Positions 1-10,210 are shown, counted from the first letter of the stretch. The stretch: DNA of 64,000 nt from Verrucomicrobiales bacterium (GCA_027489875.1 JAIXZE010000311.1:1-64000); one strand, 5' to 3'. The notes: generated by a model not told the origin, from the sequence alone. Program-made: numbers and translations.

Positions 1-725
1 AGGAGGAGGACCAGATCCATCTCGGCCGGGCCCACGACGAGATCGCCGGGCTTGGTGGCCGTCACCGCGAACTTCCAGATGACCACGCTCCACTGCTGGT
101 TGCCCCGTTGCGTCGCCGCCTGCGTGGGTTGGGTGCTTCTGCCCATCACGAATCCGTCCAGGTCAAAACGCGGAGCCGAAGGACTGCGGATCGATTGGAA
201 GTACAGGTGCAACTCCACCGGAAACGTGTCGCCCACGACCACTTCGTCGCGATCCATGACCAGCTTCAGCCACACCGGTTCCTCGTGGGCTTCGCGCGGC
301 AGGACCCGGATCCGGCCCGGCTGCGTGGTCAGGGTCTGGTTGGCCACCCGCACCTGCATCGGCGGAATCACCACGTCATTGGTCGTGTCCAACGCCAGTT
401 GGTACCGATGTGAAACCCGGACGGTCGTCTGGCCGTTGATGTTCTCCATCTGGCTGGAGGGCCCGAGGTATCGCATCCGAACCCCGGGGATCTGGGGAAC
501 CGTCGGTGTGGCGGTCCGTTGCGTCCCATCGACGACCACCTGCATTCCGACCGTTTCCCCCGCCTCGATCGTCTCGCGGTCGAGCACCAGTCGGGCGTCG
601 AGGGCGAGTGCCGTCCGGGTCAGGCAGACACACGCCAGCAGGAAGGCGAAGAAGCCTCCAAGGCGCGGAACGCCGGCCGACCGGAAGGGATGGAGCGAAA
701 TTGAAATCATGGATCGCGGGAACAT
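1..725 (-). CDS. batD: BatD-like protein, C-terminus beyond the window
   Basis: This is the last visible gene of the Bat aerotolerance cluster, and it runs off the left edge without a stop. About 241 residues are visible. They begin with a basic stretch, a hydrophobic signal segment (FFAFLLACVCL) and then beta-rich Ig-like sequence with the DRETIEAGETV and DRDEVVVGDTFPVELHLYF patterns typical of BatD ectodomains. The chosen ATG at 725-723 shares one base with the TGA of the preceding BatC gene, which suggests coupled translation. An in-frame ATG at 710 is the alternative. In the family, BatD is a periplasmic protein anchored by a C-terminal helix and is thought to work with the BatA/BatB VWA proteins. 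Its exact role is not established. Confidence 0.85.
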   Translation of the reverse strand, partial: MFPRSMISISLHPFRSAGVPRLGGFFAFLLACVCLTRTALALDARLVLDRETIEAGETVGMQVVVDGTQRTATPTVPQIPGVRMRYLGPSSQMENINGQTTVRVSHRYQLALDTTNDVVIPPMQVRVANQTLTTQPGRIRVLPREAHEEPVWLKLVMDRDEVVVGDTFPVELHLYFQSIRSPSAPRFDLDGFVMGRSTQPTQAATQRGNQQWSVVIWKFAVTATKPGDLVVGPAEMDLVLL

Positions 726-1852
726 CACCAGGTCTTCCGTCGTCCGTTGCCCGCCCGTGGATCCTGTGCCGGCGCGGCCGGGCGGAGGATCAACGCGCGC
801 TCCTCGCGCTTGTGTCCATCCAACATCCGCTCGGCAAAACGGATCGCCATGCGTCCATCCGCCGAGTCTTCGCCGGCGTCGGAGGCCATCCCACCGGCAC
901 CGCCGGTGCCGGGCTCGGGAGGCTGGGAGCCACTGCCCTTCTCGCCCGCCCCACCGTCCTTGCCCGATCCAGCCTTCTGGTCGCCCCCCTTGCCCTGCCC
1001 TTGCCCGGCGGCGTCCTTCTGGCCCTTCTCGCGGGGATCCCCGGCCTTGCCCTTCTGTCCGTCCTCGGACTTGTCCTCCTCGCCACCCTTGGCGTCGGAA
1101 TCCTTCGGATCCTTCTTCTCCTTCGATGGATCCTTCTTGGATCCGCGATCCCCCATGCCTTGCTGTTTCTGGTCCTTCCCGTCCTTCCCGTCCTTCGAGT
1201 CGGAGCCCTCCTTGGAATCCTGCTTGGAGTCCTTGGACTCGTCCTTTCCGGATTGCTGTTCGTCCGACTTCCCCGAGTCCTGCTTTTCCTGATCCTTGGA
1301 GTCCTCCTCCTTGTCCTTGTCCTGTTTGTCCTTCTTGTCCTGCTTCTGATCCTTCTGCTGTTCCTGCTGCTCCTTGCGTTCCCGCGCCAGCGCTTCCTGC
1401 GCTGCCTCCAGGTTCGCCCGGGCATCCGTGTCTGCCGGATTGAGTCCCAGCGCCGCCTGGTACTGCCGCACGGCGTCCTCCCAGAGACGGATCTTCTCGG
1501 TGGGTTCCTCGGCTCCCTCGCCCAACCGGAACCGCGCATTGCCCAATCCAAAGAAGGCCCGCTGCTGCAACCGCAGGTCCGCCGATCCCAACGCCGACTC
1601 GTACCGGCGGGCGGCTCCCTCCCAATCCTGCTGCCGGTAGGCAGCCACGCCGGCATTGAACGCCAATCGATGATCGTCCGGCCGTGCGGTCAGCAGCTGT
1701 TCGTACTCCTGTCGTGCCCCCACGACATCGCCCTTCCCAAACCGCTCGAGCGCACTTTCAGCATTCGGACCGGCACACAGCAGGGACGACGTCGTCAGCG
1801 CGGCCGCACCCACGGTCCGAAACCACCTTCGGGATCTTGAATTCGGATTCAT
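725..1852 (-). CDS. batC: BatC-like TPR protein with long charged tail
   Basis: The protein has 375 residues. A signal peptide (GAAALTTSSLLCAG) is followed by about three TPR-like helical repeats at roughly residues 30-145 (VVGARQEYEQLL, GVAAYRQQDWEGAARRYESAL, AVRQYQAALGLNPADTDARANLEAA). Residues ~150-330 are an extreme low-complexity region dominated by K, D, Q, E, S and G. It ends in a short arginine-rich tail. This matches BatC/BatE-type TPR partners in Bat operons, although the charged linker is much longer than the TPR part. The start at 1852 lies 8 bases after the BatB stop. A longer upstream reading is open but would lie inside batB and lacks secretory character. Confidence 0.85.
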   Translation of the reverse strand: MNPNSRSRRWFRTVGAAALTTSSLLCAGPNAESALERFGKGDVVGARQEYEQLLTARPDDHRLAFNAGVAAYRQQDWEGAARRYESALGSADLRLQQRAFFGLGNARFRLGEGAEEPTEKIRLWEDAVRQYQAALGLNPADTDARANLEAAQEALARERKEQQEQQKDQKQDKKDKQDKDKEEDSKDQEKQDSGKSDEQQSGKDESKDSKQDSKEGSDSKDGKDGKDQKQQGMGDRGSKKDPSKEKKDPKDSDAKGGEEDKSEDGQKGKAGDPREKGQKDAAGQGQGKGGDQKAGSGKDGGAGEKGSGSQPPEPGTGGAGGMASDAGEDSADGRMAIRFAERMLDGHKREERALILRPAAPAQDPRAGNGRRKTW

Positions 1853-1860
1853 CGGTTCCT

Positions 1861-2943
1861 TCAGTTTGTCACGCCCAACGCGCCCTTCAACTCCGGGTTG
1901 CCCGCGCCGGTGGACGCCGTGCGCAGCCGACTGCGGCGTTGCTCGGAGACAAGCACGTCCAACACGAGCAGGCCCACGACGAGTGCCAGGGGCCATTGAA
2001 AACGTTCCTTGGGCTGCCGGACCTTGCCTCCCGCGAACTCTCCCTTCGGCAGGGTCGACAGTCCACGGTCGTAGAGCGTCCGGAGGGCCTGCGGATCCTG
2101 CATGGACTGGTAAAACCCGTTGCCGGCCTCCGCGATCTCGCGCAGCAACCCTTCGTTCAACCGGCTCTTCACGACATTGCCCGACTCATCACGGATGAAC
2201 ACTGCGTTGCCGTAAGGATCGGTCGTGCGCAGCAGTTCGCCATCCGCCGATCCCAATCCCAGCGTGTAGACGCGGACTCCATCCTTCGCCGCTTCCCTGG
2301 CCGCCTCCACCGCTCCCTCCTCGTGATCTTCGCCGTCCGTCATGATGACGATCGCCCGGGACGCGCCGGAGTCGCGGCTGAAACTCTGCCGTGCTTCCTG
2401 GATGGCCTCGGCCAGCGCCGTGCCGGCCTCCGGAATGATGTCGGTGTCGAGGGCCGCCACGGATTGCCGGAAGGCCTCCGGATCGAGGGCCAGCGGGCAT
2501 TGCAGGAAGGCGGAACCCGCGAAGGCCACCAGACCGAGGCGGTCGCCCTTGCCAAACCGCGCCAGGTCATAGGCCCCCAGCCGCGCCCGTTGCAGACGGT
2601 TGGGCTTGAGATCCGTGGCCAGCATCGAACGGGAAACATCGAAGCACACGATCACATCCAGGCCCGCGCCGCGGCTCTCCTCCTCGATGTACCCAATCCG
2701 CGGGCGGGCGAGGGACAGCATCAGCACGACGATGGCCAGTCCCAGAATCCAGCGCTTGAACTGCTGCCGCCACGGCGAGACACCGACGGTCAACTGGCCG
2801 AGCAACCGGCTGTTCACGAAGCGCGCGATGGCCCGCTGCTTGGATCGCCATGTCCACCACAGGAACACCACCAGCAAGGGCGTCATCACGACGGCCAGCA
2901 CCAGGAACGCCGGCATGCCGAAAGGGGTCAGATAGGAATTCAT
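1861..2943 (-). CDS. batB: BatB, VWA-domain membrane protein
   Basis: The 360-residue protein has two N-terminal hydrophobic segments (~12-31 and ~65-79), then a von Willebrand factor A domain with an intact MIDAS start DVSRS at residues 102-106 and the downstream TDGEDHEEG element. A further hydrophobic segment (PLALVVGLLVLDVLV) follows near the C-terminus. This is the Bat-family layout, in which the VWA domain faces the periplasm. Its ATG overlaps the batA stop by 4 bases (2940-2943). Order and topology support BatB rather than BatA, since the preceding gene is the other VWA copy. The two are assumed to form a complex with the TPR protein. Confidence 0.9.
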   Translation of the reverse strand: MNSYLTPFGMPAFLVLAVVMTPLLVVFLWWTWRSKQRAIARFVNSRLLGQLTVGVSPWRQQFKRWILGLAIVVLMLSLARPRIGYIEEESRGAGLDVIVCFDVSRSMLATDLKPNRLQRARLGAYDLARFGKGDRLGLVAFAGSAFLQCPLALDPEAFRQSVAALDTDIIPEAGTALAEAIQEARQSFSRDSGASRAIVIMTDGEDHEEGAVEAAREAAKDGVRVYTLGLGSADGELLRTTDPYGNAVFIRDESGNVVKSRLNEGLLREIAEAGNGFYQSMQDPQALRTLYDRGLSTLPKGEFAGGKVRQPKERFQWPLALVVGLLVLDVLVSEQRRSRLRTASTGAGNPELKGALGVTN

Positions 2944-3935
2944 GGCAGCTTCCTCCAGACCGTGTTCGCCAGCATCAGTTCGAGGACCAACAGCACCAGC
3001 GCCGGCACCCCCGCGTACATCATCAACTCCTCATAGGAGGCGAACTTCTGCGTCTCCATTTCCGTCTTCTCCAACCGGTCGATCTCCTCGTAGATCGACC
3101 GCAGCGTTTGCGTGCTGTCCGCACGGAAGTACTTGCCGCCCGTCCGATCGGCAATCTGCGTCAACGTCTCCTCGTCGATGTCCACCGGCACCTGCCGGTA
3201 CACCTTGCGACCGAAGGGATCGTAGCCGACCGGCGTCGGGGCCGTGCCACGCGTTCCCACGCCGATCGTGTAGACCTTCACCCCAAGCGCCTTGGCCGCA
3301 TCCGCCGCCGTGAGGGGCGGGATGCTGCCTGCGTTGTTCTGTCCATCGGTCATCAACACCACGATCCGGCTCTTGGAGGGAAGGTCACGCAACCGGTTCA
3401 CCGCCGTCGAAAGGGCGGATCCAATCGCCGTGCCCTGCTCGTTCAACGTGTCGAGTCGATCCAGGATCCGCAGGAGGAAGTCGTGGTCCAGCGTTGGAGG
3501 CGCAGCGATGTAGGCGCGACTGGAAAAGGCCACGAGCCCGAAGCGGTCACTGGCCCGCTGTTCGATGAAGGCCTTGAGGACATCCTTCGCAATCGCGATC
3601 CGGTTCACGCGCTCGCCGTGCAGTTCGAAGTCCTCCGCCAGCATCGATCCGGAAAGATCGAGCGCCACGGCGATGTCCACGCCGCTGGCCCGGACGGGCG
3701 CACGTCCCTGCCCGGCCTGAGGACGAGCCAACGCGACAAACAGCAGGGCCATGGCGAGCCACCGCAAACCGCGCAGAACCTTGCCCGCACGCGATCGGCT
3801 CAGGGAAGTGATGCCCTTCACCAAGCCGACCGACGAATACACGAACGTCGCCTCGCGGCTCCATCGGCGGTGCGCCCACATCAGCAACGGCACCGCCAGG
3901 ATGCCCAGCAGCCACCAAGGGGATTCAAACCGCAT
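2940..3935 (-). CDS. batA: BatA, VWA-domain membrane protein
   Basis: The protein has 331 residues. It has an N-terminal membrane segment (WWLLGILAVPLLMW), a second at ~57-70, a VWA domain with the MIDAS motif DLSGS at residues 93-97 and TDGQNNAG further on, and a last membrane helix (~308-325). This is typical of BatA. The start MRFESPWW was chosen because the first membrane helix follows at once. The upstream extension is arginine-rich and lies inside the neighbouring gene. It overlaps the DUF4381-like gene by 11 bases and batB by 4 bases, so it belongs to one tightly packed transcription unit. Confidence 0.9.
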   Translation of the reverse strand: MRFESPWWLLGILAVPLLMWAHRRWSREATFVYSSVGLVKGITSLSRSRAGKVLRGLRWLAMALLFVALARPQAGQGRAPVRASGVDIAVALDLSGSMLAEDFELHGERVNRIAIAKDVLKAFIEQRASDRFGLVAFSSRAYIAAPPTLDHDFLLRILDRLDTLNEQGTAIGSALSTAVNRLRDLPSKSRIVVLMTDGQNNAGSIPPLTAADAAKALGVKVYTIGVGTRGTAPTPVGYDPFGRKVYRQVPVDIDEETLTQIADRTGGKYFRADSTQTLRSIYEEIDRLEKTEMETQKFASYEELMMYAGVPALVLLVLELMLANTVWRKLP

Positions 3936-4656
3936 CGCCTCCCCCTTTCTGTGGGTTGCCACCGGTTGGGGCAGCGGACTCCGCCGCCGTCTCCAATGGA
4001 GCCGGTGCCGTTTCATCCACGACCCAGACCGCGGCCGCCTCCAGTCCGTCCAACTCCTGCGCACCCGGCTTCCACCCCGCGAACTTCACCAGATCGCATT
4101 GCTCCAGAAACGCTGCCAATGGTCCTTGATGACGCGGATCCAGTGTCGGACGCCGGCTCAGGTCCGTGAGGAATTCCTCCGTTGTCTGCTCCGGTGCCTT
4201 CAGCCCGAAACGATCCTCGAGATAATGGCGGACGGCATCGGACACCTCGCTGGCGTAGCGGCGCGGTTCACCCATCCACTCGCGCGCGGCTTCGATGCGC
4301 CCGCGGGCCACCGTGGCCGGATCAGGCGCTGGAAGGGGCGCACGCTCGGCGGGCGGACGACGGCTCCATCGCCACCAGGCCAGTCCCGCCGCGCCGGCCA
4401 CCAAGGCGACGAATCCCACCTGGATCGGGCGCTTCCATGGGTCCGGGATTTCCTCCAGACGCTGGACATCGCCGCGCAGTGGAAGCCGTGGGACCACGTT
4501 TGTTCCTCCGGGGGCGGGCGCGAGGATCGGGCCGGGGGCCTGGCTCCGATTCGTCACCGCTCCCTGCGCCATGGCGGTTCCCAGGAACCAAGCGAAGACA
4601 CCGCAGACAGCCGTGAAGCCCAGCCCCCGGAAAAGGCGATACCGGAGAAAGCTCAT
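3925..4656 (-). CDS. DUF4381-like membrane protein of the Bat cluster
   Basis: The protein has 243 residues: a signal peptide (TAVCGVFAWFLGTAMAQG), a linker, one membrane helix at ~80-98 (VGFVALVAGAAGLAWWRW), then a soluble helical part containing the AVRHYLEDRFGL and TTEEFLTDLSRRP patterns seen in DUF4381-type proteins. Such proteins regularly sit between DUF58 and VWA genes in MoxR/Bat loci, as here. It overlaps the DUF58 gene by 4 bases and batA by 11. The biochemical role of the family is unknown. The family assignment rests on position, topology and these short motifs, so it is moderately secure. Confidence 0.75.
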   Translation of the reverse strand: MSFLRYRLFRGLGFTAVCGVFAWFLGTAMAQGAVTNRSQAPGPILAPAPGGTNVVPRLPLRGDVQRLEEIPDPWKRPIQVGFVALVAGAAGLAWWRWSRRPPAERAPLPAPDPATVARGRIEAAREWMGEPRRYASEVSDAVRHYLEDRFGLKAPEQTTEEFLTDLSRRPTLDPRHQGPLAAFLEQCDLVKFAGWKPGAQELDGLEAAAVWVVDETAPAPLETAAESAAPTGGNPQKGGGDAV

Positions 4657-5606
4657 CGTCCCCTCCTTTTCTCGCGGGAATCAAAGAAGTCGGACAACGC
4701 CCGCTCGTACGGCTGGTCCGTGCGCACCCGAAGCGCATCCACGCCACAACTCCCGAACAACCGGTCCAGTTCGTCCTGTGTCTTCGAGGCACGGGCACTG
4801 AAGGCGTGCAACCGGCGTTCGTCGCTCGTGTTGACCTCCACCACCTCGCCGGTCTCTGAATCCTGGAGGAGCAATCGACCCAGCTTCGGCAGCACCATCT
4901 CGAAGGGGTCCACCACCTGCACCGCGACAACGTCGTGCCGGCGCGCGACCTGCCGCAACACGCCCGCGGAAATCCGGCCCAGGGTCTCGCTGTGCAGGAC
5001 CCGACGTTTCAGGTGGGCCATGATCTCGCTGCGGCTGGGATTCGTCTCCGCCAGGAAATCCGAGACCAGCACAACGATCGCCCGGTGCGGCAGGATCCGG
5101 CGCGCGAACTCCAGTGCTCCGTTGATGGAGGTGCCGCGGAACCGCGGCTCATGGCAAAGGATGTCCCGCACCACCCGCAGCACATGGCGCCGCCCCTTCT
5201 GCGGTGGGAGGTAGTGCTCGACCGTCTCCGTGAAGAGGACCAATCCCACCCGGTCCTGGTTCCGGATCGCGCTGAATGCCAGCACCGACGCCAACTCCGC
5301 AGCCAACTCCCGTTTGGACTGCGCCCCGGATCCGAACAATCCCGACGCGCTCACATCCACCATCACCATCACCGTGAGCTCCCGCTCCTCCCGGAACTTC
5401 TTCACGAACGGATGGTTCATCCGTGCAGTGACGTTCCAATCAATCGTGCGGACCTCGTCGCCAGGCTGGTATTCGCGGACCTCGTCGAAGTCCATGCCCA
5501 CGCCCTTGAACGCCGAGTGGTACTGGCCCGCGAGGGAGTCCGCCACGAGCCGGCGCGTCCGGATCTCGATCTGTCGGATCTTCTTGAGCAGTTCCTTGGG
5601 GATCAT
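4653..5606 (-). CDS. DUF58 domain protein (MoxR-associated)
   Basis: The 317-residue protein has the DUF58 signature near its N-terminus (GVGMDFDEVREYQPGDEVRT then IDWNVTARM, residues ~35-65) and a VWA-like fold afterwards (VMVDVSASG, VLVSDF). It has no membrane segments, so it is probably cytoplasmic. In the family it is always near a MoxR AAA ATPase and VWA proteins and is thought to be a client or adaptor of that ATPase. It starts 44 bases after the moxR stop and overlaps the next gene by 4 bases. Confidence 0.9.
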   Translation of the reverse strand: MIPKELLKKIRQIEIRTRRLVADSLAGQYHSAFKGVGMDFDEVREYQPGDEVRTIDWNVTARMNHPFVKKFREERELTVMVMVDVSASGLFGSGAQSKRELAAELASVLAFSAIRNQDRVGLVLFTETVEHYLPPQKGRRHVLRVVRDILCHEPRFRGTSINGALEFARRILPHRAIVVLVSDFLAETNPSRSEIMAHLKRRVLHSETLGRISAGVLRQVARRHDVVAVQVVDPFEMVLPKLGRLLLQDSETGEVVEVNTSDERRLHAFSARASKTQDELDRLFGSCGVDALRVRTDQPYERALSDFFDSREKRRGR

Positions 5607-5650
5607 TGCGGGCAGCGATCAGGCGACGGCGGTGACACGAAAGCCTGCGG

Positions 5651-6640
5651 TCAGGGCACCGGGAGTTCGTCGAAGATCCGCTGCACCACCCACTCCGCCG
5701 TCTTCTCCTCCGCTTCCGCCTCGTAAGTGATGGTGACGCGGTGGCGCAGCACATCCAACCCGATGCTCTTCACGTCCTGCGGCGTCACATAGCCACGACC
5801 ACGGAGGAACGCGTGAGCCCGTGCTGCCAGCGCCAGGGCGATCGTCGCCCGCGGCGAGGCTCCCATCTGGATCATGCCGTCGAGCTTCAGCTTGTAGGCC
5901 TGCGGATCCCGCGTCGCACAGACCACGTCCACGATGTAATCCCGGACTTGCTCGTCCATGTACATCTCGTTGAGCACGGCGCGCGCCTTGAGGATATCCT
6001 CGGGGGTGACCACCGCCTGCGCCGTCGGATGGCCGTTCGTCCGCCCCATCAGGTCCAGAATCTGGCGTTCCTCTTCCCGGGTCGGATAGCCGATCTTCAA
6101 CTTCAGCATGAACCGATCGACCTGCGCCTCGGGCAACACGTAGGTGCCCTCCTGCTCGATCGGATTCTGCGTCGCCAGCACCAGGAACGGTTCCTCCAGC
6201 CGGAAGGTCTGGTCGCCGATCGTCACCTGCCGTTCCTGCATCGCCTCCAGCAGCGCCGACTGCACCTTGGCCGGAGCCCGGTTGATTTCGTCCGCCAGCA
6301 CCAGATTCGCGAAGATCGGTCCCCGACGGATGGAGAAATTGCCCGCATTGGGATTGTAGACCTGCGTGCCGATGACATCGGCGGGCAGCATGTCGGGCGT
6401 GAACTGGATCCGGGAGAAGCGGACGTGCAATCCGGTGGCCAGCGTCTTGACGGAAAGGGTCTTGGCCAGTCCGGGCACGCCTTCGAGCAGGACGTGGCCG
6501 TTCGCCAGAAGTCCAATGACAAGTCGCTCGACCAGGTATCGCTGGCCCACGACACACTTGTTGATCTCGGTAAACAGGGGGCCCAGGAAGGCGGAAGCCT
6601 CCTGGACGGCGGCGTTGGCGGCTGCAGGACCGGAACTCAT
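5651..6640 (-). CDS. moxR: MoxR-type AAA+ ATPase
   Basis: The 329-residue protein belongs to the MoxR family (AAA_3). It has a Walker A motif GVPGLAKT (residues 54-61), Walker B VLADEIN (114-120), a sensor-1 region LATQNPIEQEGTY and the C-terminal AAA lid. Length and motifs are standard for MoxR. These ATPases act as chaperones that mature partner complexes, usually the VWA proteins encoded next to them. Here the partners are the DUF58 and Bat proteins immediately downstream. The start at 6640 precedes a short alanine-rich leader and is consistent with family length. Confidence 0.93.
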   Translation of the reverse strand: MSSGPAAANAAVQEASAFLGPLFTEINKCVVGQRYLVERLVIGLLANGHVLLEGVPGLAKTLSVKTLATGLHVRFSRIQFTPDMLPADVIGTQVYNPNAGNFSIRRGPIFANLVLADEINRAPAKVQSALLEAMQERQVTIGDQTFRLEEPFLVLATQNPIEQEGTYVLPEAQVDRFMLKLKIGYPTREEERQILDLMGRTNGHPTAQAVVTPEDILKARAVLNEMYMDEQVRDYIVDVVCATRDPQAYKLKLDGMIQMGASPRATIALALAARAHAFLRGRGYVTPQDVKSIGLDVLRHRVTITYEAEAEEKTAEWVVQRIFDELPVP

Positions 6641-6709
6641 CTGCGCGTGTATGCCGCACCGACCGCCCCAAGGGCAACGGCGTTCAATCCCGAATTTCGG
6701 TTTATCCCC

Positions 6710-7438
6710 TCACCGACGGGTCCGCCAGAGCCGGAACATCATGGCCAGGATGCCCCACGCAGCCCGGAGGGTACCCGTCAGGTTGCCGGAAATCTTGGAC
6801 TCCCCCGCGCGCCGGGGCCGGAACCGGACGGGAAGCTCGACGATACGGAGTCCCGCCTCGATGGCCCGGACCTGCATCTCCACATTCCACCCAAACCCCC
6901 GATCCGTCAGGCGGAGGCCCAGGAGTGCCCCGACCCGCATCGCCCGCAACGAACCGACATCGCCAAAGGAACGTCCCCAGCCTGCGCGCGCCACCACCCT
7001 GAAGATCGACGTACAGATCCGCTGGGAAGCGTTCATCGCCGCCCGCGATTCGGCGGACCCCGATCGATCGCCAAGAATCAGGTCCGCCTCCCGGGCGACT
7101 GTTTCCCAGCGGCGGCATTCCTCCGGGTCGAGGGCGTCGCTGCCATCGGCCGAACTGAAGAGGACCCACTGGGTCCCCGGGGGCAGGTCCTGCAATCCTC
7201 GCCATGCGGCGGCCCCGTACCCGCGGACGGGTTCGGAAACGACGTCCGCACCCGCTTTGCGTCCCAGCGCCGCCGTGTCATCGGTGCTGCCGTTGTCGAT
7301 CACGCGCACCCCGGCGAAGCCCGCGTCCAACCACTGGCGGACCGTCTGGGTGACGCACTCACGCTCGTTGAGCGCCGGAATCAGCACGAGGCAGGTCTTG
7401 GCAAACCCCGGTTCAGGATGCGGAGGATTTGCCATCAC
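6710..7438 (-). CDS. Family 2 glycosyltransferase (dolichol-P-mannose synthase type)
   Basis: This 242-residue GT-A enzyme has the start [14 protein letters not shown], the nucleotide-binding strand [11 protein letters not shown], an acidic stretch [13 protein letters not shown] in the DXD position, and later [12 protein letters not shown] and [17 protein letters not shown]. The last of these is typical of polyprenol-phosphate glycosyltransferases. A short hydrophobic end ([13 protein letters not shown]) may lie at the membrane. Its ATG overlaps the stop of the upstream sensor kinase by 4 bases. It probably makes a lipid-linked sugar donor; the sugar cannot be told from sequence. A GT-C membrane transferase at 10211 that could use such donors lies nearby on the other strand. 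Confidence 0.85.
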   Translation of the reverse strand: MMANPPHPEPGFAKTCLVLIPALNERECVTQTVRQWLDAGFAGVRVIDNGSTDDTAALGRKAGADVVSEPVRGYGAAAWRGLQDLPPGTQWVLFSSADGSDALDPEECRRWETVAREADLILGDRSGSAESRAAMNASQRICTSIFRVVARAGWGRSFGDVGSLRAMRVGALLGLRLTDRGFGWNVEMQVRAIEAGLRIVELPVRFRPRRAGESKISGNLTGTLRAAWGILAMMFRLWRTRR

Positions 7439-9975
7439 TCGGGATTGGCCGTCACCGCTTCGTACGCCCGCACCAAGGCCGAACGCAGCTCTTCCCTCCG
7501 CACCGGCTTGGCCAGGTAGTCATCCATGCCGGAAGCGAGGCAGCGTTCCCGATCTTCGCGCATCGCATTCGCCGTCATGGCGATGATGTGGACCTTGGGA
7601 GCGCCGTTCCGCTCGCGCTCCCGGAGCCGGCGTGTGGTTTCGTAGCCGTCCATTTCCGGCATGAGGCAATCCATCAGGATGATGTCGAAACGGGCGGCTT
7701 CCACGGCATGCAGGACCTCGAGTCCGTTGAGGGCCGTCTCGGCCCGGCAACCGAGTCGCTCCAGCATCTTCACCGCCAGCAACCGGTTCGTCAGGTTATC
7801 CTCCGCAAGAAGGATCCTCAACCGTCCCAGTTCGGAGGGATCAACCACGATTCCTCCTGCCGAATGATCACCGGAACGGGTGGACGGGCGCTTCTGTACA
7901 ACGCCCGGCGGCGGCTCGGAACCGGGCAAGGGTGCCGCCAGTGCCTCGACCAGGCATTGATGCAATTGCGCCCGTTTGACCGGCTTCAACAGGAACACCA
8001 ACAAGCCTGCATCCCGGAGGGCCATGGAGTCCGGCCGTTCGTGCGCCGAGGAGAGCATCACCATGCGGGTCCCACACAACACCGGATCCCGATGGATGCG
8101 ACGGGCCAGCATCATCCCGTCCACCTCCGGCATCTGGAGGTCCAGGACGGCGAGGTCGTACGGTTTGCCCTCGCGAAGGGCTTCCCGCATCCGCGTTTCC
8201 GCGGTGGCAGCGTCTTCCACGGCCTCCGCCAGCACCTCCCACAGTTTCAATTGCTGCAGCAGCAACTGCCGGTTCGTGTCGTTGTCGTCCACGATCAGGA
8301 TCCGGCGGTTCACCAGAGGCGGAAGGACCACGGGAAGCGCCGGTGAACTCGCGGACTGGAAGTTCGCGGTGAACCAGAACAACGAACCGCGCCCAGCCTC
8401 GCTCTCGACGCCGATCTCGCCCTCCATCAGTTCCACCAGGCGCTTGCTGATGACCAATCCGAGTCCGGTGCCGCCGTACTTCCGGGTGGTCGAACTGTCG
8501 GCCTGGCTGAACGGTTGGAACAACCGTGAGCGGACCTCTTCCGAAATGCCGATGCCCGAATCCCGGACTTCAAAACGCAGGCGCGAACCACCATCAGGCA
8601 ATCCGGACTCGAGTTTGACCCGCAACAGGATGTCGCCACGCTCGGTGAACTTCACCGCGTTGCCCGTCAGGTTCAGGATGATCTGCCGCACCCGTGTCGG
8701 ATCCCCCATGAGGTACGGCGGGATCTGTTCATCCATCCAGAGGATGATCTCGAGCCCCTTCTTGTGGGCAGTCACTGCCAGCAGGTCGACGACGCCCTCG
8801 AGCAGGTGGCGAAGGTCGAACGGGGTCATCTCCAGCGTCATCCGGCCTGCCTCGATCCGCGACAGATCCAGGATGTCATTGATGATCGTGAGCAGGCTCG
8901 AGGCACTCTGCTGCACCAATTCCGCATGCGCCCGTTGCTCCGGTTGGAGCGGGGACTCGAGCAGCAGGCTGCTGAAGCCAAGGATGCCGTTCATTGGCGT
9001 CCGGATTTCATGGCTCATGGTCGCCAGGAACTCGCTCTTCGCCCTGCTCGCCGCCTGCGCCTCCCGGTACAGCTCGATCAACTCTTCCTTCTGTTTCTCG
9101 ATGCTGTCGCGGGACTGCGCCAATTGGTCGGCCATCCGGTTGAAACTCCGACCAAGGTCACCAATTTCATCGCTGCGGGTCATCTCGACCCGATGCTGGA
9201 ATTGCCCCTCGCCGAACTGTTGGGTGGCCTTCGCCAGGCGATGGATCGGATTCGTCAGGCTCCGGGCCAGCAACATTGCTCCCAAGGCAGCGATGATCGC
9301 GCTGAACATCGAGCTCACGAGCAGATCCTTGGCTATTTCCCGAGCGCGCTCATCCAGGAAGTCCACCGGCCGGTCCGCCTGAAGGACCGCCACCACGTTC
9401 GAATCCTCATCCTTCACCGGTGCCGCCGCCGAGATCCACCAACCGTACCCATCCCAATACAACCCGCGCGACGTCGCCTGATCATTCAGCGCGGACTCCA
9501 AATGCGGCTGCGTGCCATATCCGTTCCCCACGAAAAAATTCCCGTCCGGCCCGGGATCGGTCATCACCACGAACTCAAAGCGGTTGGTCGGGGAGGCGTC
9601 CTCCCGGGGGCGCATGATGTAGAGCGGACTGTGGAGGCTGTTGGTCAACCGATTGGCATACTTGACCTTCAGCAGGAGCTCGCGGTTCTCGATGAAGTCC
9701 GAATTGTCCGCCTGAAAAACCTCTCCGTTGGTCGGGCTGTTGATGGAACGAAGGGCACCTCCCTTGATTGCCGGAGCCACCGAATTGACCACGGCCAGGA
9801 GTTCGGCCTGCAACTGCTTCTCCAGAAAATCCTTCTGGTACTTGTACGCGGCAAACGACGACACACCGACCGCAAGTCCGATCAAGAGCAGGGAGAAGCC
9901 CACCAGGCGGAAATACAATCCCACCCGGCGCTTACGTCGGACCCCGCGGTTTGCTGGTGTCGTCGATTGCTCCAT
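7435..9975 (-). CDS. Hybrid sensor histidine kinase with two receiver domains
   Basis: The protein has 846 residues. It has a first membrane helix (~20-42), an extracytoplasmic sensing domain to ~215, a second helix (~220-238), HAMP, a HisKA domain with [11 protein letters not shown] (~residue 320), and an HATPase_c domain with LTGNAVKF and GTGLGLVIS. Two receiver domains follow, with phospho-acceptor aspartates in [10 protein letters not shown] (~611) and [10 protein letters not shown] (~767). No output domain or Hpt is visible, so phosphate must pass to a separate protein. The start MEQSTTP at 9975 was preferred because the upstream 64 codons look non-coding and the first helix follows soon. 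The sensed signal is unknown. Confidence 0.92.
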   Translation of the reverse strand: MEQSTTPANRGVRRKRRVGLYFRLVGFSLLLIGLAVGVSSFAAYKYQKDFLEKQLQAELLAVVNSVAPAIKGGALRSINSPTNGEVFQADNSDFIENRELLLKVKYANRLTNSLHSPLYIMRPREDASPTNRFEFVVMTDPGPDGNFFVGNGYGTQPHLESALNDQATSRGLYWDGYGWWISAAAPVKDEDSNVVAVLQADRPVDFLDERAREIAKDLLVSSMFSAIIAALGAMLLARSLTNPIHRLAKATQQFGEGQFQHRVEMTRSDEIGDLGRSFNRMADQLAQSRDSIEKQKEELIELYREAQAASRAKSEFLATMSHEIRTPMNGILGFSSLLLESPLQPEQRAHAELVQQSASSLLTIINDILDLSRIEAGRMTLEMTPFDLRHLLEGVVDLLAVTAHKKGLEIILWMDEQIPPYLMGDPTRVRQIILNLTGNAVKFTERGDILLRVKLESGLPDGGSRLRFEVRDSGIGISEEVRSRLFQPFSQADSSTTRKYGGTGLGLVISKRLVELMEGEIGVESEAGRGSLFWFTANFQSASSPALPVVLPPLVNRRILIVDDNDTNRQLLLQQLKLWEVLAEAVEDAATAETRMREALREGKPYDLAVLDLQMPEVDGMMLARRIHRDPVLCGTRMVMLSSAHERPDSMALRDAGLLVFLLKPVKRAQLHQCLVEALAAPLPGSEPPPGVVQKRPSTRSGDHSAGGIVVDPSELGRLRILLAEDNLTNRLLAVKMLERLGCRAETALNGLEVLHAVEAARFDIILMDCLMPEMDGYETTRRLRERERNGAPKVHIIAMTANAMREDRERCLASGMDDYLAKPVRREELRSALVRAYEAVTANPE

Positions 9976-10210
9976 TGGAACCCGCCATACCCCGTGTCCC
10001 CAAGCAGCGGCCCAAGGTGTGCGTGCCGGCCCGCCACCAATGGCGGAGCACCCTGAAGAGGAAGGGGCTGGGCCTGTTGTCCGCCGTTTCCACCCCCCGC
10101 GTCCAGAATGAAGACAGCTTCTGTCGTCAATGCCCCTCGAAATTCCAGTGTTCTTCAACCGTCGCACGCGACTTCACCCCGACACTTCGGCTACCTTTCC
10201 ACGCTCCGTG

